Notes: generated by a model from the sequence alone, not told the origin. Counted from the first letter of the stretch, positions 1-9,346 are shown. The stretch is 37,273 bases of DNA from Hahella sp. (GCA_028280065.1 JANQMN010000137.1:1-37273), one strand, 5' to 3'. Program-made: numbers and translations.

Positions 1-1219
1 CATCCGACAACTCCCTATCCGTCGACATGGTTGTAAACAACCGATCGGTTATCTCAATCAGATTCTTATGAATGTCCGAAAACCGGGTATCCGCATGATC
101 GGGATAGAGCGCCAGTAATTGCCGGTTAATCGTATCCAGCAAACTGGTTGCCCGCCGAATATGGCGATTCTCAACCATGAGTAATTTGTTAATCGCTTCA
201 TCAATCTGCTTTTTACTGAAGTGTTCCGCAGGCGTTTCACTGGGCTTGTCGGCCGGATCTTTTATCAGCGACCCAGTCTGCAGGTCCGCGGTGACCTGCA
301 ACAGTTTGTTCAGGTCGTGAATCGCCTGCAGCGAAGCGGCGCTCGCTCTTGGATTGTCCAGACCCACAGGATTCGGTAAAAGCCTTGGGGGTGGATACCC
401 ACCGGACTTATGTTGCGGCGCGACATAACGCGATGCAGCGGGTTTTTCCTTTTGTGCGGCGGAAACACCGGGCGCATCCGGTTTTTCTAACCGAGCGGAT
501 TCGGGAGCTTTAGTCCTTTGTCCGGACACCGAAGAAGTTCTAGCGGAAGTTTGATTCAGATCCGCCTCGGTAATTTGCCGTGCCTTGGGATCTTTCTTAA
601 AAAGATCGACGACTTGCTGATAGAAGCCACCGAGCCGTCGGTTTAACGTCCTTTCGAACGCGCGATAGAGTATCGGTTGCGCTCCGGCAGGTATGGGTAA
701 ACGCAGGAAAAGCACGAAAAACAGCTCAGTCAGGTAGGCGGGCGCTAAAGGATTCCTGGTGTTTTCGAACTCGATTTCAAAGACTTTGGATAAGTACTGG
801 TTTAGCCATTTCAGATGGCTGACCTGTCTGGCTTCAAGCCGGTGGGCAATCTTTCGCGCCAGCAACTTGTTTTCCAGTTCCTTGTCGCTGAGCAAGGATA
901 ACTTATCGGCATCTTCCTGTTTGTGGCATTTAGCCAAAGCGGTTACCAGCCGGGTAGCCATCGCCAGTGGTACTTTTTCCTCCAGAGCATTACGATGTTT
1001 TTTAAGAAGGTTGAGCGTAAGGATATATTCCGGCCGCTGGTGCTGAGTATTCGCGTGACTTGCAGCCACCAGGAACTCATTGACCACGTCGGTAACGAAA
1101 CCATTAATCACTGCTCGCCAGTTGGCGACAATAATCGGTCTGAGGTGTTGAAACGAGTATTGCTGAACAGTCTGCAATTTTGCAGATGTTTCGTTGTCTG
1201 CATTGCTGCGTCCTATCAT
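1..1219 (-). CDS. DUF1631 family protein, N-terminal part (runs off the left edge)
   Basis: The minus strand is open from an ATG at 1217-1219 to the left edge, giving about 406 residues without a stop. The segment around residues 105-155 reads like DUF1631 proteins: LSLLSDKELENKL, then a basic helix, then NPLAPAYLTELFFV. A proline/alanine-rich linker follows at about residues 225-300, then another helical, charged region. Sequence GGGAG before the ATG is a usable ribosome binding site. DUF1631 proteins are long cytoplasmic proteins of unknown function. The C-terminal part lies outside the window, so length and domain completeness cannot be judged. The family call rests on pattern resemblance only. 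The plus-strand open frames at 759-1300 are shadows of this gene. Confidence 0.7.
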   Translation of the reverse strand, partial: MIGRSNADNETSAKLQTVQQYSFQHLRPIIVANWRAVINGFVTDVVNEFLVAASHANTQHQRPEYILTLNLLKKHRNALEEKVPLAMATRLVTALAKCHKQEDADKLSLLSDKELENKLLARKIAHRLEARQVSHLKWLNQYLSKVFEIEFENTRNPLAPAYLTELFFVLFLRLPIPAGAQPILYRAFERTLNRRLGGFYQQVVDLFKKDPKARQITEADLNQTSARTSSVSGQRTKAPESARLEKPDAPGVSAAQKEKPAASRYVAPQHKSGGYPPPRLLPNPVGLDNPRASAASLQAIHDLNKLLQVTADLQTGSLIKDPADKPSETPAEHFSKKQIDEAINKLLMVENRHIRRATSLLDTINRQLLALYPDHADTRFSDIHKNLIEITDRLFTTMSTDRELSD

Positions 1220-1544
1220 CGCAACTCCCAATTCAACCGGTACATGATTTATCGTTATTCGTCATGGTCTTCTTCGTCCGTGGCGATTCACCCATATTGA
1301 TTAAAATAACGCCAAACTGAATACTATTGATTCCGCTTCCGTCAAAAAATAGCGCGCTACCGTAGTTAAAGGATAGCTGAAATTTACGGATTATTAATGC
1401 GAATGCATCCTATTTACTTATTTTAGAAAGGCTTTTTTAGTAAAGTCCAGACTTGCCCCAAACTATTTGACTCTACTCGGATAAACGTCTTATTCTGCCA
1501 CCACCGATTAGCTAAATTCTGTCATCCAGAATATTGATTATCTG
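1220..1544. other. Divergent intergenic region, AT-rich
   Basis: This is the shared upstream region of the minus-strand DUF1631 gene and the plus-strand methyltransferase-like gene. It is AT-rich and holds no coding frame I can support. The only motif I would name is the possible plus-strand promoter listed separately at 1467-1496. Confidence 0.6.
1467..1496 (+). promoter_or_regulatory. Possible sigma70-type promoter
   Basis: TTGACT at 1467-1472 and TATTCT at 1491-1496 are separated by 18 bp, about 50 bp upstream of the ATG at 1545. Both hexamers are close to consensus. This is a motif match only. Confidence 0.4.
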
Positions 1545-2150
1545 ATGGAATCTGTCGACATTTTTGTCCGCCATTTTCTCGCTATTTACTTTGTCCTGTT
1601 CGGTCTTCACTTTGCAAGCCGTACATTTGCGCTAAGCGAACGCACCGGATACACCCATATACGCTATGGTGCACGGTTTTCCAGTAGTTGGTGGCACCGG
1701 CACGTTTTCAATTTTTTTCGAGCCGCAATATTGGTGGTATGCCTGATCCGTGTCGTGATCGATATTGATCCCTATCTGATTCCGATCAAAATTTTATTCA
1801 TTCCGTGGGTACTTATTACCGGCGTTATCCTGATGTTGGTTTCCTTTGTCGCTATTGATTATTCACATTCCTACATGCATCAGGATTGGCGTTCCGGTAT
1901 CGCCAGAGATAGCGACCAGCAACTAGTCACCGAGGGCCCCTTTGGAAGAACCCGGAACCCGATATTTCTTGGTGTTTTCATCGGACAGTTAGGCTTTTTC
2001 CTGGCGCTTCCTTCGGTGTTTTCTTTGGTTTGTCTTCTAGTCGGCGTATATACGATCGCCAATCAGACTAAGCTGGAAGAAAAAGCCCTTATCAAGCAAT
2101 TTGGCGAGGCTTACGAACAATACAAGCGCAAAGTACCACGCTGGTTATAA
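1545..2150 (+). CDS. Isoprenylcysteine carboxyl methyltransferase-like membrane protein
   Basis: This is a 201-residue protein with about five hydrophobic segments. The C-terminal half carries the ICMT/PEMT-type SAM-binding signature: LVTEGPFGRTRNPIFLG near residues 127-143, then EEKALIKQFGEAYEQY and a VPRWL ending. Members are integral membrane enzymes that methylate lipids, prenylcysteines or other small substrates; the bacterial substrates are mostly unknown. The start at 1545 is the first ATG in frame, with only a weak ribosome binding site. The gene stands alone, with a possible promoter at 1467. Substrate cannot be inferred from context. Confidence 0.8.
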   Translation: MESVDIFVRHFLAIYFVLFGLHFASRTFALSERTGYTHIRYGARFSSSWWHRHVFNFFRAAILVVCLIRVVIDIDPYLIPIKILFIPWVLITGVILMLVSFVAIDYSHSYMHQDWRSGIARDSDQQLVTEGPFGRTRNPIFLGVFIGQLGFFLALPSVFSLVCLLVGVYTIANQTKLEEKALIKQFGEAYEQYKRKVPRWL

Positions 2151-2292
2151 TTTATGGTAATAACTGTGGTCCGCCTGCTGCGTCCCTGCTAACTTGATTC
2201 ACCCAGGCGAATGCGTTTCCGCTCAGGATCGATGGTTTCTAGAGTGCCCGCACCGCCGATACAATCCGAATGACTTAGAAAAGGAGATTACA

Positions 2293-2772
2293 ATGGGTTT
2301 TGCTCTTTCCACCATGCAACTCAGCAGTAGCGCTTTTGCCAACGACGGCGCTATCCCCTCCAAACACACCGGAGAGGGGGAAGACGTTTCTCCGGAATTA
2401 ACCTGGAAGGAGGCACCGGAAGGCACCAAAGGCTACGCCGTGATTTGTCATGATCCCGACGCACCTTTGGTTACCCCAGGCGGTACTTATGGGTTTGTGC
2501 ATTGGGTGCTGTACAACATCCCCGGAGACGTCACCTCGCTGACTGAAAGTGATAGCGGCTACACTCAAGGCATGAATGACTTCGGCAATGCCGGCTACGG
2601 CGGACCGATGCCGCCGAACCAGCACGGAACGCATCGGTACTACTATTGGATTTTAGCTTTGGATACAGCAACCTCGTTACCGGAAGGGCTAACACTTTGG
2701 GAGTTGCTGAAGGAGCTGGAACCTAATCTGCTTGGCATGAACCGTTTGGTTGGCACCTATCAACGGGATTAG
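2293..2772 (+). CDS. YbhB/YbcL (PEBP) family protein
   Basis: The protein has 159 residues. It shows the phosphatidylethanolamine-binding-protein fold signatures: GEDVSPELTWKEAPEGTKGYAV, CHDPDAP, FVHWVLYNIP, and the GYGGPMPPNQHGTHRYYYWILAL ligand-pocket block quoted here in parts (GYGGPMPP and HRYYYWILAL). The start was set at the ATG at 2293, because AAGGAG lies at 2281-2286 and the family begins about here; the frame is open further upstream from 2194. Bacterial PEBP proteins are small soluble proteins of largely unknown role, a few acting as protease or kinase inhibitors. It converges with the TPR gene of the exporter operon. Confidence 0.9.
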   Translation: MGFALSTMQLSSSAFANDGAIPSKHTGEGEDVSPELTWKEAPEGTKGYAVICHDPDAPLVTPGGTYGFVHWVLYNIPGDVTSLTESDSGYTQGMNDFGNAGYGGPMPPNQHGTHRYYYWILALDTATSLPEGLTLWELLKELEPNLLGMNRLVGTYQRD

Positions 2773-2810
2773 CCTCAGTTCTTAGCCAACTTTATACTGC
2801 TCAATAATGC

Positions 2811-2858
2811 AAAAAGGATCCCGCAACAAAGACCGGGTACAAACCACTCAGCGGGATC
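2811..2858 (-). terminator. Intrinsic terminator of the exporter operon
   Basis: The arms GATCCCGC (2817-2824) and GCGGGATC (2851-2858) are perfectly complementary. On the minus strand they are followed by five T residues (2811-2815). It sits directly after the stop of the minus-strand TPR gene and between two convergent genes. The loop of about 26 nt is long for a terminator. Confidence 0.6.
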
Positions 2859-2861
2859 TTA

Positions 2862-2877
2862 AACGAAGCGCTTCGTT
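2862..2877. repeat. Perfect 16-bp palindrome
   Basis: The sequence AACGAAGCGCTTCGTT reads the same on both strands. It lies between the terminator-like hairpin and the stop of the TPR gene. It may extend the termination signal for the PEBP gene or be a protein site; nothing distinguishes these. Confidence 0.5.
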
Positions 2878-2894
2878 ATAAAAATCGATGGGAA

Positions 2895-3779
2895 CTAAGG
2901 CTGTAGTTCAGCTTTTCGCTTTGCATAGTGCGCTGCCTTTTGCTGATCGTTGCGAGCCTTATAAAGCGCTTCTAATTCCTCAAAGACATAAGAGTCGGGC
3001 TTCCCCGCAGCCTCAGATTCCTTTTCCAAACGCAATTGAATTTCCAAAGCTTCTTCGGTGCGCTGCATCGCGCGCAGGGTCCAGGCAACCATCCAATAGG
3101 CAACGCGCAAGGCTTCTTCGTTGCCGCCCTGTTTTCTCAGCTCCACGGCCTTTTCAAATTCACTCAAGGCGTCCTCATAATTTCCCATCTGGTGCAAAGC
3201 ATAGCCGAGATTGTTGCGTACTGAAGCCTCCCAATTCTTGGCCGACGCCTGGCTCGACTGCTCAACAACCGCTAACGCTTCTTTTGCCCACTTCACCTGG
3301 TCTTCCGGCGCGGTATCGACAAACGCCAGCATATGAATGGCATCAACAGCCAACCCATCGAGTTCCGCTTTTTTAGCGACGGCCATTGCCCGGTGATAGG
3401 CTTCACGGGCAATTTCCAGGTTTTCCGGAGTTTGCGATTCGGCACTGTGGGCGGCGGACGCGTAAGACCTGCCCCATTCAAGATAGTATCTTACCTGCGC
3501 TTCAGCATTGGCTGCTTCCACCTTGGACTGCAGGGGTTTAAGGATCTCCCGTACCTTGTCGAAATTTCCACGTAATCCCCAGGTGCGGGCAATCTGGGTT
3601 TGTAATACCAAGGCATCATCGCCTTTTGCTGTTTCCAACGCCTCCCGGAACCGCTGTTCGCTCAGTTCCGGATTACTGAAGTCCCAAAGCTCGCCTAGTC
3701 CCAATGCCATCGTTTTATTTCCCGCGAAAGTAAACAAGAACAGTACGCAGCCAGCATACTGTTTCCAACAACTACCCAT
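2895..3779 (-). CDS. TPR-repeat protein, last gene of the ABC exporter operon
   Basis: Using the ATG at 3779, the protein has 294 residues. The first ~25 residues are hydrophobic (CVLFLFTFAG) and could be a signal peptide. An alternative start at 3710 would give a soluble protein beginning MALGLGELWDF. The rest is helical with tetratricopeptide-like repeats, clearest at NNLGYALHQMGNYEDALSEF, which is a canonical TPR pair. The start lies 10 bp after the stop of the M3 peptidase gene, so it is almost certainly the fourth gene of the same operon. TPR proteins are scaffolds; the partner here is unknown but could be the exporter or the peptidase. Confidence 0.75.
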   Translation of the reverse strand: MGSCWKQYAGCVLFLFTFAGNKTMALGLGELWDFSNPELSEQRFREALETAKGDDALVLQTQIARTWGLRGNFDKVREILKPLQSKVEAANAEAQVRYYLEWGRSYASAAHSAESQTPENLEIAREAYHRAMAVAKKAELDGLAVDAIHMLAFVDTAPEDQVKWAKEALAVVEQSSQASAKNWEASVRNNLGYALHQMGNYEDALSEFEKAVELRKQGGNEEALRVAYWMVAWTLRAMQRTEEALEIQLRLEKESEAAGKPDSYVFEELEALYKARNDQQKAAHYAKRKAELQP

Positions 3780-3789
3780 AAGAACAAAC

Positions 3790-5553
3790 CTAAACCAATG
3801 CTTCAAAAGCCGAAATCGAAGATTCAACCATATCCAGGGAATCCTGCCAGAAGGCGGCTTTACCGATGTCCCGGTCCAAGTGTTTTTGAATGCAATCCTC
3901 AGCACTCATCCGGCCTGTATCTCGCAACAACTCCCGGTAGGCAAAGCGGAAATTATCTCCCTGCTTATCTTTCTGGGCATACACGCCCAAGGCGAACAGG
4001 TAACCAAAGAGATAAGGGTAGTTATAAAAGCCGATTTCTGCGATGGAGAAGTGCAGCTTACTGGCCCAGAACATCTCGTCATATTCAGAAATACTGTTGC
4101 CGTACCATTTTTCCCAAGCTCCAAGCATTAGCTTACGTGCGGCATTGGCAGATACCTTGGTGGATTTTCTGGCTTCGACAAAGTTCTTTTCAAACTCGAA
4201 CCTGGCTGGGATGTTAATCAGTAATGCAGATGCCGTCTCCGCTTCCTGCCAAAGGATATGGCGTTTCTCCGCGTCTGTTTCAGCTTTATTTAGCAATGCC
4301 TGTCGCACCAGCGTTTCGGCAAAGATACTGGCCGTTTCGGCTAACGTCATTGGGTATTCCCTTTCACTCGGCTGCAAATCACGCAGCAACCAAGCATGCC
4401 AAGCATGCCCCAATTCATGCGCTAACGTCAGTACATTTCCCATCGTGCCCTCATAGGTCATAAAAACCCGAGGTTCTCCTGCACCATCAAAACTTGTGCA
4501 GAATGCCCCGGTAGCACGATTTGGTGTCGGGTCAGCGTCAACCCAGCCTTTGTCGGCCATCATGCGGGTAAACTCCGCCATTTCCGGATCAAACTCGCCG
4601 AAAGCCTTGCAAATAATGCCCATAGCCTCGGCAAAAGGAATGCTCGCCTTTTCGACATCATCGGTCTCTTTCGGCGCAGCCATCAGGTCCCAGGGTTTGC
4701 CGTCTTCTATACCGTTCCAACGGTTCATCGCCTGGATCGCCCGATGCCCAACCGCTCGGTTTTCATAACCGGTGTCCAACAATGCATCCAAAGTACTGCG
4801 CTGGATATGGCTTTGATGACAGGCAATATCCAGATAATGCAGATCCTTTTTATGGGAACGGCGGGAAAATTCGCTCAAACGCCAACCGTTAATCGCATTT
4901 AAACCCGCGACAACAGACTCCTGGTGGGTAGACCATCCCTGACGTATTGCCTTCCATGCAGCCTCCCGAATGTCCCGGTCTGCCGACTGAGTCAAATTAA
5001 AAGCGCTGGCCAATCCCATGGTTTCACCATTTATCTCGACCTGAATCGTAGCGGACAGCTTGAAATACTGGTCATCCCATGCCTGCAGGCCATCCACGGC
5101 CATCTGTTTAAGCAAGGTTTCTTCTGCCACCGACAAGCGGTGAACCGCCATCTCGCGCCGATGCCGGAGTGTGAAATGGTAAGGAGTGAGCACAGGCTCA
5201 TCCAGCAACCGCTGAAAATCTGCATCACTCAGTTCCATCAAACGGTTATTCAATGGCACAGCGAGCTGCGCCAACTCCGAAAGTAAAACGTCCGCACGAG
5301 CAGTCAATTGCTCCGCAGCTTCATTGCTGCTATCGACGACTTGGATCAAGGTCGCGAAGGTGTAGATATCGTTAACGACAATTTCCGCATCATCGAAACT
5401 TTTTAAACAAGACGCCAGGTTGTTGGCATCTTTGAATTCCAGGGAGGCTGCCAGTTCGGCAGCCGACTTTCCCTGTTGCAGAGCAGCAGCCAGATCCTTT
5501 TCAATCTTCGGATCTTCGAGGCTTGCATAGATATTGGCATTATCAAATTTCAT
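3790..5553 (-). CDS. pepF: M3 family oligoendopeptidase F-like zinc peptidase
   Basis: This 587-residue protein has the size and layout of oligoendopeptidase F. The zinc motif HELGH lies at residues 379-383, with a likely third ligand Glu406 in TLAETASIFAET. The preceding VFMTYEGTMGNVLTLA stretch is the usual active-site strand. M3 oligopeptidases cut short peptides (roughly 6-20 residues) inside the cell. There is no signal peptide. The ATG at 5553 has AGGACG upstream and lies 11 bp after the stop of the second ABC gene, so the gene is co-transcribed with the exporter. This pairing suggests the operon deals with peptides, either maturing an exported one or clearing imported ones; that is inference. 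Confidence 0.9.
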   Translation of the reverse strand: MKFDNANIYASLEDPKIEKDLAAALQQGKSAAELAASLEFKDANNLASCLKSFDDAEIVVNDIYTFATLIQVVDSSNEAAEQLTARADVLLSELAQLAVPLNNRLMELSDADFQRLLDEPVLTPYHFTLRHRREMAVHRLSVAEETLLKQMAVDGLQAWDDQYFKLSATIQVEINGETMGLASAFNLTQSADRDIREAAWKAIRQGWSTHQESVVAGLNAINGWRLSEFSRRSHKKDLHYLDIACHQSHIQRSTLDALLDTGYENRAVGHRAIQAMNRWNGIEDGKPWDLMAAPKETDDVEKASIPFAEAMGIICKAFGEFDPEMAEFTRMMADKGWVDADPTPNRATGAFCTSFDGAGEPRVFMTYEGTMGNVLTLAHELGHAWHAWLLRDLQPSEREYPMTLAETASIFAETLVRQALLNKAETDAEKRHILWQEAETASALLINIPARFEFEKNFVEARKSTKVSANAARKLMLGAWEKWYGNSISEYDEMFWASKLHFSIAEIGFYNYPYLFGYLFALGVYAQKDKQGDNFRFAYRELLRDTGRMSAEDCIQKHLDRDIGKAAFWQDSLDMVESSISAFEALV

Positions 5554-5564
5554 TTTTTATCGTC

Positions 5565-7394
5565 CTATGCATTGAGCAGTTCCTGTTCCTGCTCTGTTTG
5601 ATATTGTTTTCGATACAACTCGTAGTAATGTCCCTTTTGGGCCAGCAATTCGCTATGACTGCCCTGTTCTATCAGGCGACCGCTTTCTATCACCACGATA
5701 AGATCGGCATTACGAATCGTTGATAACCGGTGGGCGATTATAAAGCTGGTTCTGCCTTCCAGAACTTTCTGCAGACTGGTCTGCAGGCGGGCTTCTGTCT
5801 GCGTATCCACCGAAGCGGTCGCCTCGTCCATGACCAAAATTTGCGGATCATGGATGATGGCGCGGGCGAACGATATCAGCTGCTTCTGGCCGGTGGACAG
5901 ATTAGAGCCGCCCTCCTGCACCTCCGTATCGTAGCCATTTTCCATCTGCATGATGATATCGTGCACGTTGACCGCTTTTGCGGCGGCAATAACATCTTCA
6001 TCGGAAGCATCCAGTTTGCCATAGCGAATATTGCTTTTCACCGTTCCCGAGAATAGAAACGGCGTCTGCAACACGATACCCAAATTGGACTGCAACCAAT
6101 GCAAGCTGCGCTCGCGATAGTCAATGCCATTAATCAGTAACTCGCCCTGGGTGGGTTCATAGAATCGGCAAAGCAGCGACACGATCGTCGATTTACCGCT
6201 TCCGGTCGGTCCCACTAACGCCACGCTTCTACCTCGTTCCACCTGCAGGTTGAAGTTCGATAGCACCGGTTCTTCAGGTTTGTAAGCGAAATCAACATTG
6301 CGAAACTCTATGGAGGCAATCCTGGTATCACCACCGTCGTGAGCCTCGGCGCCTCTCTCGTAGGCATCCTGAATCAGCTGTTCAACCTTCTCTGAATCCT
6401 TAATACTGGGCTCAACCGCAAGCAAGCCGATGACCCGCTCAACACAGGCTGTGGTTCTTTGCAGGTTGGCCAAGGTTTCGCTGACTTCCAGCATCGGGTC
6501 CATCAAGGTTCTGGCATAAGTCATAAAAGCCACCAGGGTGCCCAAGGTCAGCGCACCGGCGAGCACTTCAGCGCCTCCCAGCCAAAGCGCTATACCCATC
6601 GCCAGACTGACGAATACGTTTACAAAAGGAAAAAACGCCGAAGTCAGCAATAGGTTATGCATGGACTGTCGATACATTTTAGCGCTATCAACCTGAAACT
6701 CTTCCAGGTTTTGCTTTTCCCGTACCAGGATCTTGCTGGTTTGGATGCCGGCAATACCCTCGTTGTAAACCGCAGTCAACCTGGAGTTGGTGCGACGCAA
6801 ATCCCGAGAGCTGTTCAAGATCTTCTGATTGAATATCCAAGCGACCGCGGCCAGAAAAGGAAACAATCCTAATACAACCAAACCCAGCTTAGAATCTAAT
6901 ACAAACAAGACAATGAAGATTCCCAGAATCATCGGGATTCCCCAGAACAGGTCTAAAGTCCCCCATGCTACTATCCGGGCAATTCTGGCAGTGTCAGAGG
7001 TTATCCGCGCCACCAGCCAGCCCACTGCATTGTTGTCAAAAAAGTCAAACGATAAGGTCTGTAGATGTTCGAAACTGCGCTTGCGCAGACTGTACATCAG
7101 ACTGGTCGAGAGTTTCCCCGTATCCCGAATAAAGGTCCGGATGCAGTAGATCAGCACCGCCAACATCGCCATATACAGCAAACCATAGCCAGCCAGGTTG
7201 GCGTCCTTGCCATGGGCGACGATTTCATCCACTACCTGCTTGGTGATCAGGGTAAATGAAGCTTCTATGGCGGCAGTCATCAATGCCAATACAATGACCT
7301 TGTGAAACAGCTTTTTCTGCGGCAGGTAGCACATCCGAAAAACTGTTTTCCATCCGCCCCTCTCTATGGGCGTACTATTTATTTGCTCATTCAT
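5565..7394 (-). CDS. ABC exporter half, MdlB-like, with catalytic ATPase site
   Basis: A 609-residue fusion of six transmembrane helices (about residues 20-320) and a nucleotide-binding domain. Walker A is GPTGSGKST, the signature is LSTGQ rather than LSGGQ, Walker B is ILVMDEATASVD with the catalytic Glu, and the switch is IAHRLS. It begins one base inside the stop of the upstream ABC gene (TAATG), so the two are translationally coupled and surely form a heterodimer. It supplies the active Walker B; its partner carries Asp there. Families of this type (MdlAB, BmrCD, TM287/288) export drugs, lipids or peptides. Substrate is not readable from sequence. Confidence 0.92.
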   Translation of the reverse strand: MNEQINSTPIERGGWKTVFRMCYLPQKKLFHKVIVLALMTAAIEASFTLITKQVVDEIVAHGKDANLAGYGLLYMAMLAVLIYCIRTFIRDTGKLSTSLMYSLRKRSFEHLQTLSFDFFDNNAVGWLVARITSDTARIARIVAWGTLDLFWGIPMILGIFIVLFVLDSKLGLVVLGLFPFLAAVAWIFNQKILNSSRDLRRTNSRLTAVYNEGIAGIQTSKILVREKQNLEEFQVDSAKMYRQSMHNLLLTSAFFPFVNVFVSLAMGIALWLGGAEVLAGALTLGTLVAFMTYARTLMDPMLEVSETLANLQRTTACVERVIGLLAVEPSIKDSEKVEQLIQDAYERGAEAHDGGDTRIASIEFRNVDFAYKPEEPVLSNFNLQVERGRSVALVGPTGSGKSTIVSLLCRFYEPTQGELLINGIDYRERSLHWLQSNLGIVLQTPFLFSGTVKSNIRYGKLDASDEDVIAAAKAVNVHDIIMQMENGYDTEVQEGGSNLSTGQKQLISFARAIIHDPQILVMDEATASVDTQTEARLQTSLQKVLEGRTSFIIAHRLSTIRNADLIVVIESGRLIEQGSHSELLAQKGHYYELYRKQYQTEQEQELLNA

Positions 7395-9256
7395 TAGGTG
7401 ACTCCTAACTCAATATCGCCCTGCTGTTTGGCAGAACTGACATCCTGCTCAAAGCGCTCTTTCTGACCGCTCTGAATCTCCCAAAGCTCCCGATAAAAAC
7501 CATGTTTGGTCAGCAAATTGCGGTGACTGCCTTGCTCCACCAAACGACCGTTTTGCATGACGAATACACGATCGGCCTTTTGGCAGACGCTGATACGGTG
7601 GGTAATGATCAGCAGGGTTTGCTCACCCTTCTTGCTATGCAGCGCTTGAATAATCTGCTGTTCCGTCGCCGCATCGACTGCACTCAGCGTATCGTCCAAG
7701 ACCAGGATGGGCGGTTCCTTTAACAAGGTTCGAGACAGCGTTACCCGCTGCTTTTGGCCACCGCTCAAACTCACACCGCGCTCACCGATGACCGTTTCAT
7801 AGCCTTTCTGAAAGGATTCGATGGTGTGGTGAACCGCTGCGGATTTCGCCGCTAGCACCATGGCTTCATCTGACGCTTTGAGATGACTGAACTTGATGTT
7901 TTCCCGCAGACTCCGGCTGAACAAAAAGGGTTCCTGCAACAGCGTGCCAATCTGCCCACGTATGTGCTTTCGACCGATATGTTTTAGTTCCATCCCGTCG
8001 ATCTTGATGGAACCCTTTCCATAGTCGTAAAGGCGCATCAGCAACTGTATCAAGGTGCTCTTACCGGCTCCCGTGGGTCCGACAATGGCCACTGTTTCTC
8101 CCGCGCGAATACTGAAACTCACATCATTTAACACCTGCCGATCCGGCTCATAGCCGAAACTGACCTGGTCGAACTCAATAGTCCCCTTAAAGCGCTCAGG
8201 TAGATGCATTGCCTTTGCACTGCTGGTTTCTTCAGGGGCGTCCAGAATTTCCTGAATCCGGGTGATCGCCACGGTAGCCTTACCGGCCTCGCTCAGCTCT
8301 TTGCCCAACTGACGAATCGGCCAGATCAGCATGGAGGTATAGCCGATAAAGGCAAAGTAAGTTCCTACCGTGATAACACCCTGACTAGCCAGCCAGCCTC
8401 CCCCGAAGAGGACCAATCCACTTTGCAACAGGCACAACAAATCTGAGAACGCCCAGAAGTTGGCAAACATACAGATCAACCGATAGTTGAGATCGCTATA
8501 AGTGCTGTTCTTCTCTTCAAATTTCTCGCATTCGTAATCCTGTCTGGCAAAGGCGCGAACCACACGAATACCAGTGAGGTTTTCCTGGACGATAGTCGTC
8601 AATGCCCCTTCGGCTTCATCCACCTGTTGAAACAGATCCCGCACTTGGAAAAAGAACTTTCTGGCGTAATACAGGACGATCGGCACCAATATCAACGACA
8701 ATAACGTCATGCCTGCATGTTGCATAAACATCAACGGAATCACGATTGCCATCAACACCAATGTCCTACCGATATTCATTACCTGCATGGTTAAGAATTC
8801 CCGCAAGGTATCGATATCGGATGTACAACGTTGCAATATGTCACCGCTTTCAGCGCTCCCAATGTACTTCTCAGAGAGATGGTGAAGGTGGTGATACAAA
8901 TGGTCACGCAGGCGTTGGACGGTTGATTCACAGGCACTGGCAGCCAGGTAATCTTTAAGGTACATGAACAACCCTGAAACGATGGTTACCAGTACAATGG
9001 CACCACCTGCGAGCCACAGTTGGTTGGCCAGCATTTCGGCACCGCCAGCCCAATCAATCATGCGTTGAACGAGATCTTCTTTTTCTACCCGTGGTTCGGT
9101 AAGGACCCGGTCAATCGCCTCTTTACCGATAGTGGGCACCAAGAACATAAAGTAACTGGCGATACCCACACTGATAACGGAGCCCAGGTAGTACCACTTC
9201 TTGTTTCGAATCAGGTCGATCAGTACCTGATATTGGGAATGAGATTTCGTACTCAC
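7394..9256 (-). CDS. ABC exporter half, MdlA-like, with degenerate ATPase site
   Basis: A 620-residue membrane/ATPase fusion with six transmembrane helices and a nucleotide-binding domain. Walker A is GPTGAGKST, the signature LSGGQKQR is canonical, and Walker B is ILVLDDTLSAVD, where Asp replaces the catalytic Glu. This substitution is typical of the MdlA/BmrC-type subunit of asymmetric heterodimers. The start is a GTG at 9256 with weak AGAGAC upstream. It is the first structural gene after the leader region and terminator at 9320-9490, so its expression is probably set by read-through of that terminator. It overlaps the next gene by one base. Confidence 0.92.
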   Translation of the reverse strand: MSTKSHSQYQVLIDLIRNKKWYYLGSVISVGIASYFMFLVPTIGKEAIDRVLTEPRVEKEDLVQRMIDWAGGAEMLANQLWLAGGAIVLVTIVSGLFMYLKDYLAASACESTVQRLRDHLYHHLHHLSEKYIGSAESGDILQRCTSDIDTLREFLTMQVMNIGRTLVLMAIVIPLMFMQHAGMTLLSLILVPIVLYYARKFFFQVRDLFQQVDEAEGALTTIVQENLTGIRVVRAFARQDYECEKFEEKNSTYSDLNYRLICMFANFWAFSDLLCLLQSGLVLFGGGWLASQGVITVGTYFAFIGYTSMLIWPIRQLGKELSEAGKATVAITRIQEILDAPEETSSAKAMHLPERFKGTIEFDQVSFGYEPDRQVLNDVSFSIRAGETVAIVGPTGAGKSTLIQLLMRLYDYGKGSIKIDGMELKHIGRKHIRGQIGTLLQEPFLFSRSLRENIKFSHLKASDEAMVLAAKSAAVHHTIESFQKGYETVIGERGVSLSGGQKQRVTLSRTLLKEPPILVLDDTLSAVDAATEQQIIQALHSKKGEQTLLIITHRISVCQKADRVFVMQNGRLVEQGSHRNLLTKHGFYRELWEIQSGQKERFEQDVSSAKQQGDIELGVT

Positions 9257-9319
9257 TGTTTTTGTCTCTAGTTAAGCTCTACTTCACGGACAAATCAGTC
9301 CGTTTGGGTTAGCGCGGAC

Positions 9320-9346
9320 AAAAAAGCCCGCATGAATGCGGGCTTT
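9320..9346 (-). terminator. Strong intrinsic terminator in the exporter leader
   Basis: On the minus strand AAAGCCCGC (9338-9346) pairs with GCGGGCTTT (9323-9331), followed by a run of six T (9320-9325). It lies 64 bp upstream of the first exporter gene and downstream of the leader ORF, in the orientation of both. A terminator here would be useless unless it is conditional or ends an upstream small transcript. Confidence 0.85.

Noticed and set aside
759-1300. Two overlapping plus-strand frames at the left end
   Set aside because: They are antisense to the DUF1631 gene, which has a coherent, recognisable minus-strand protein.
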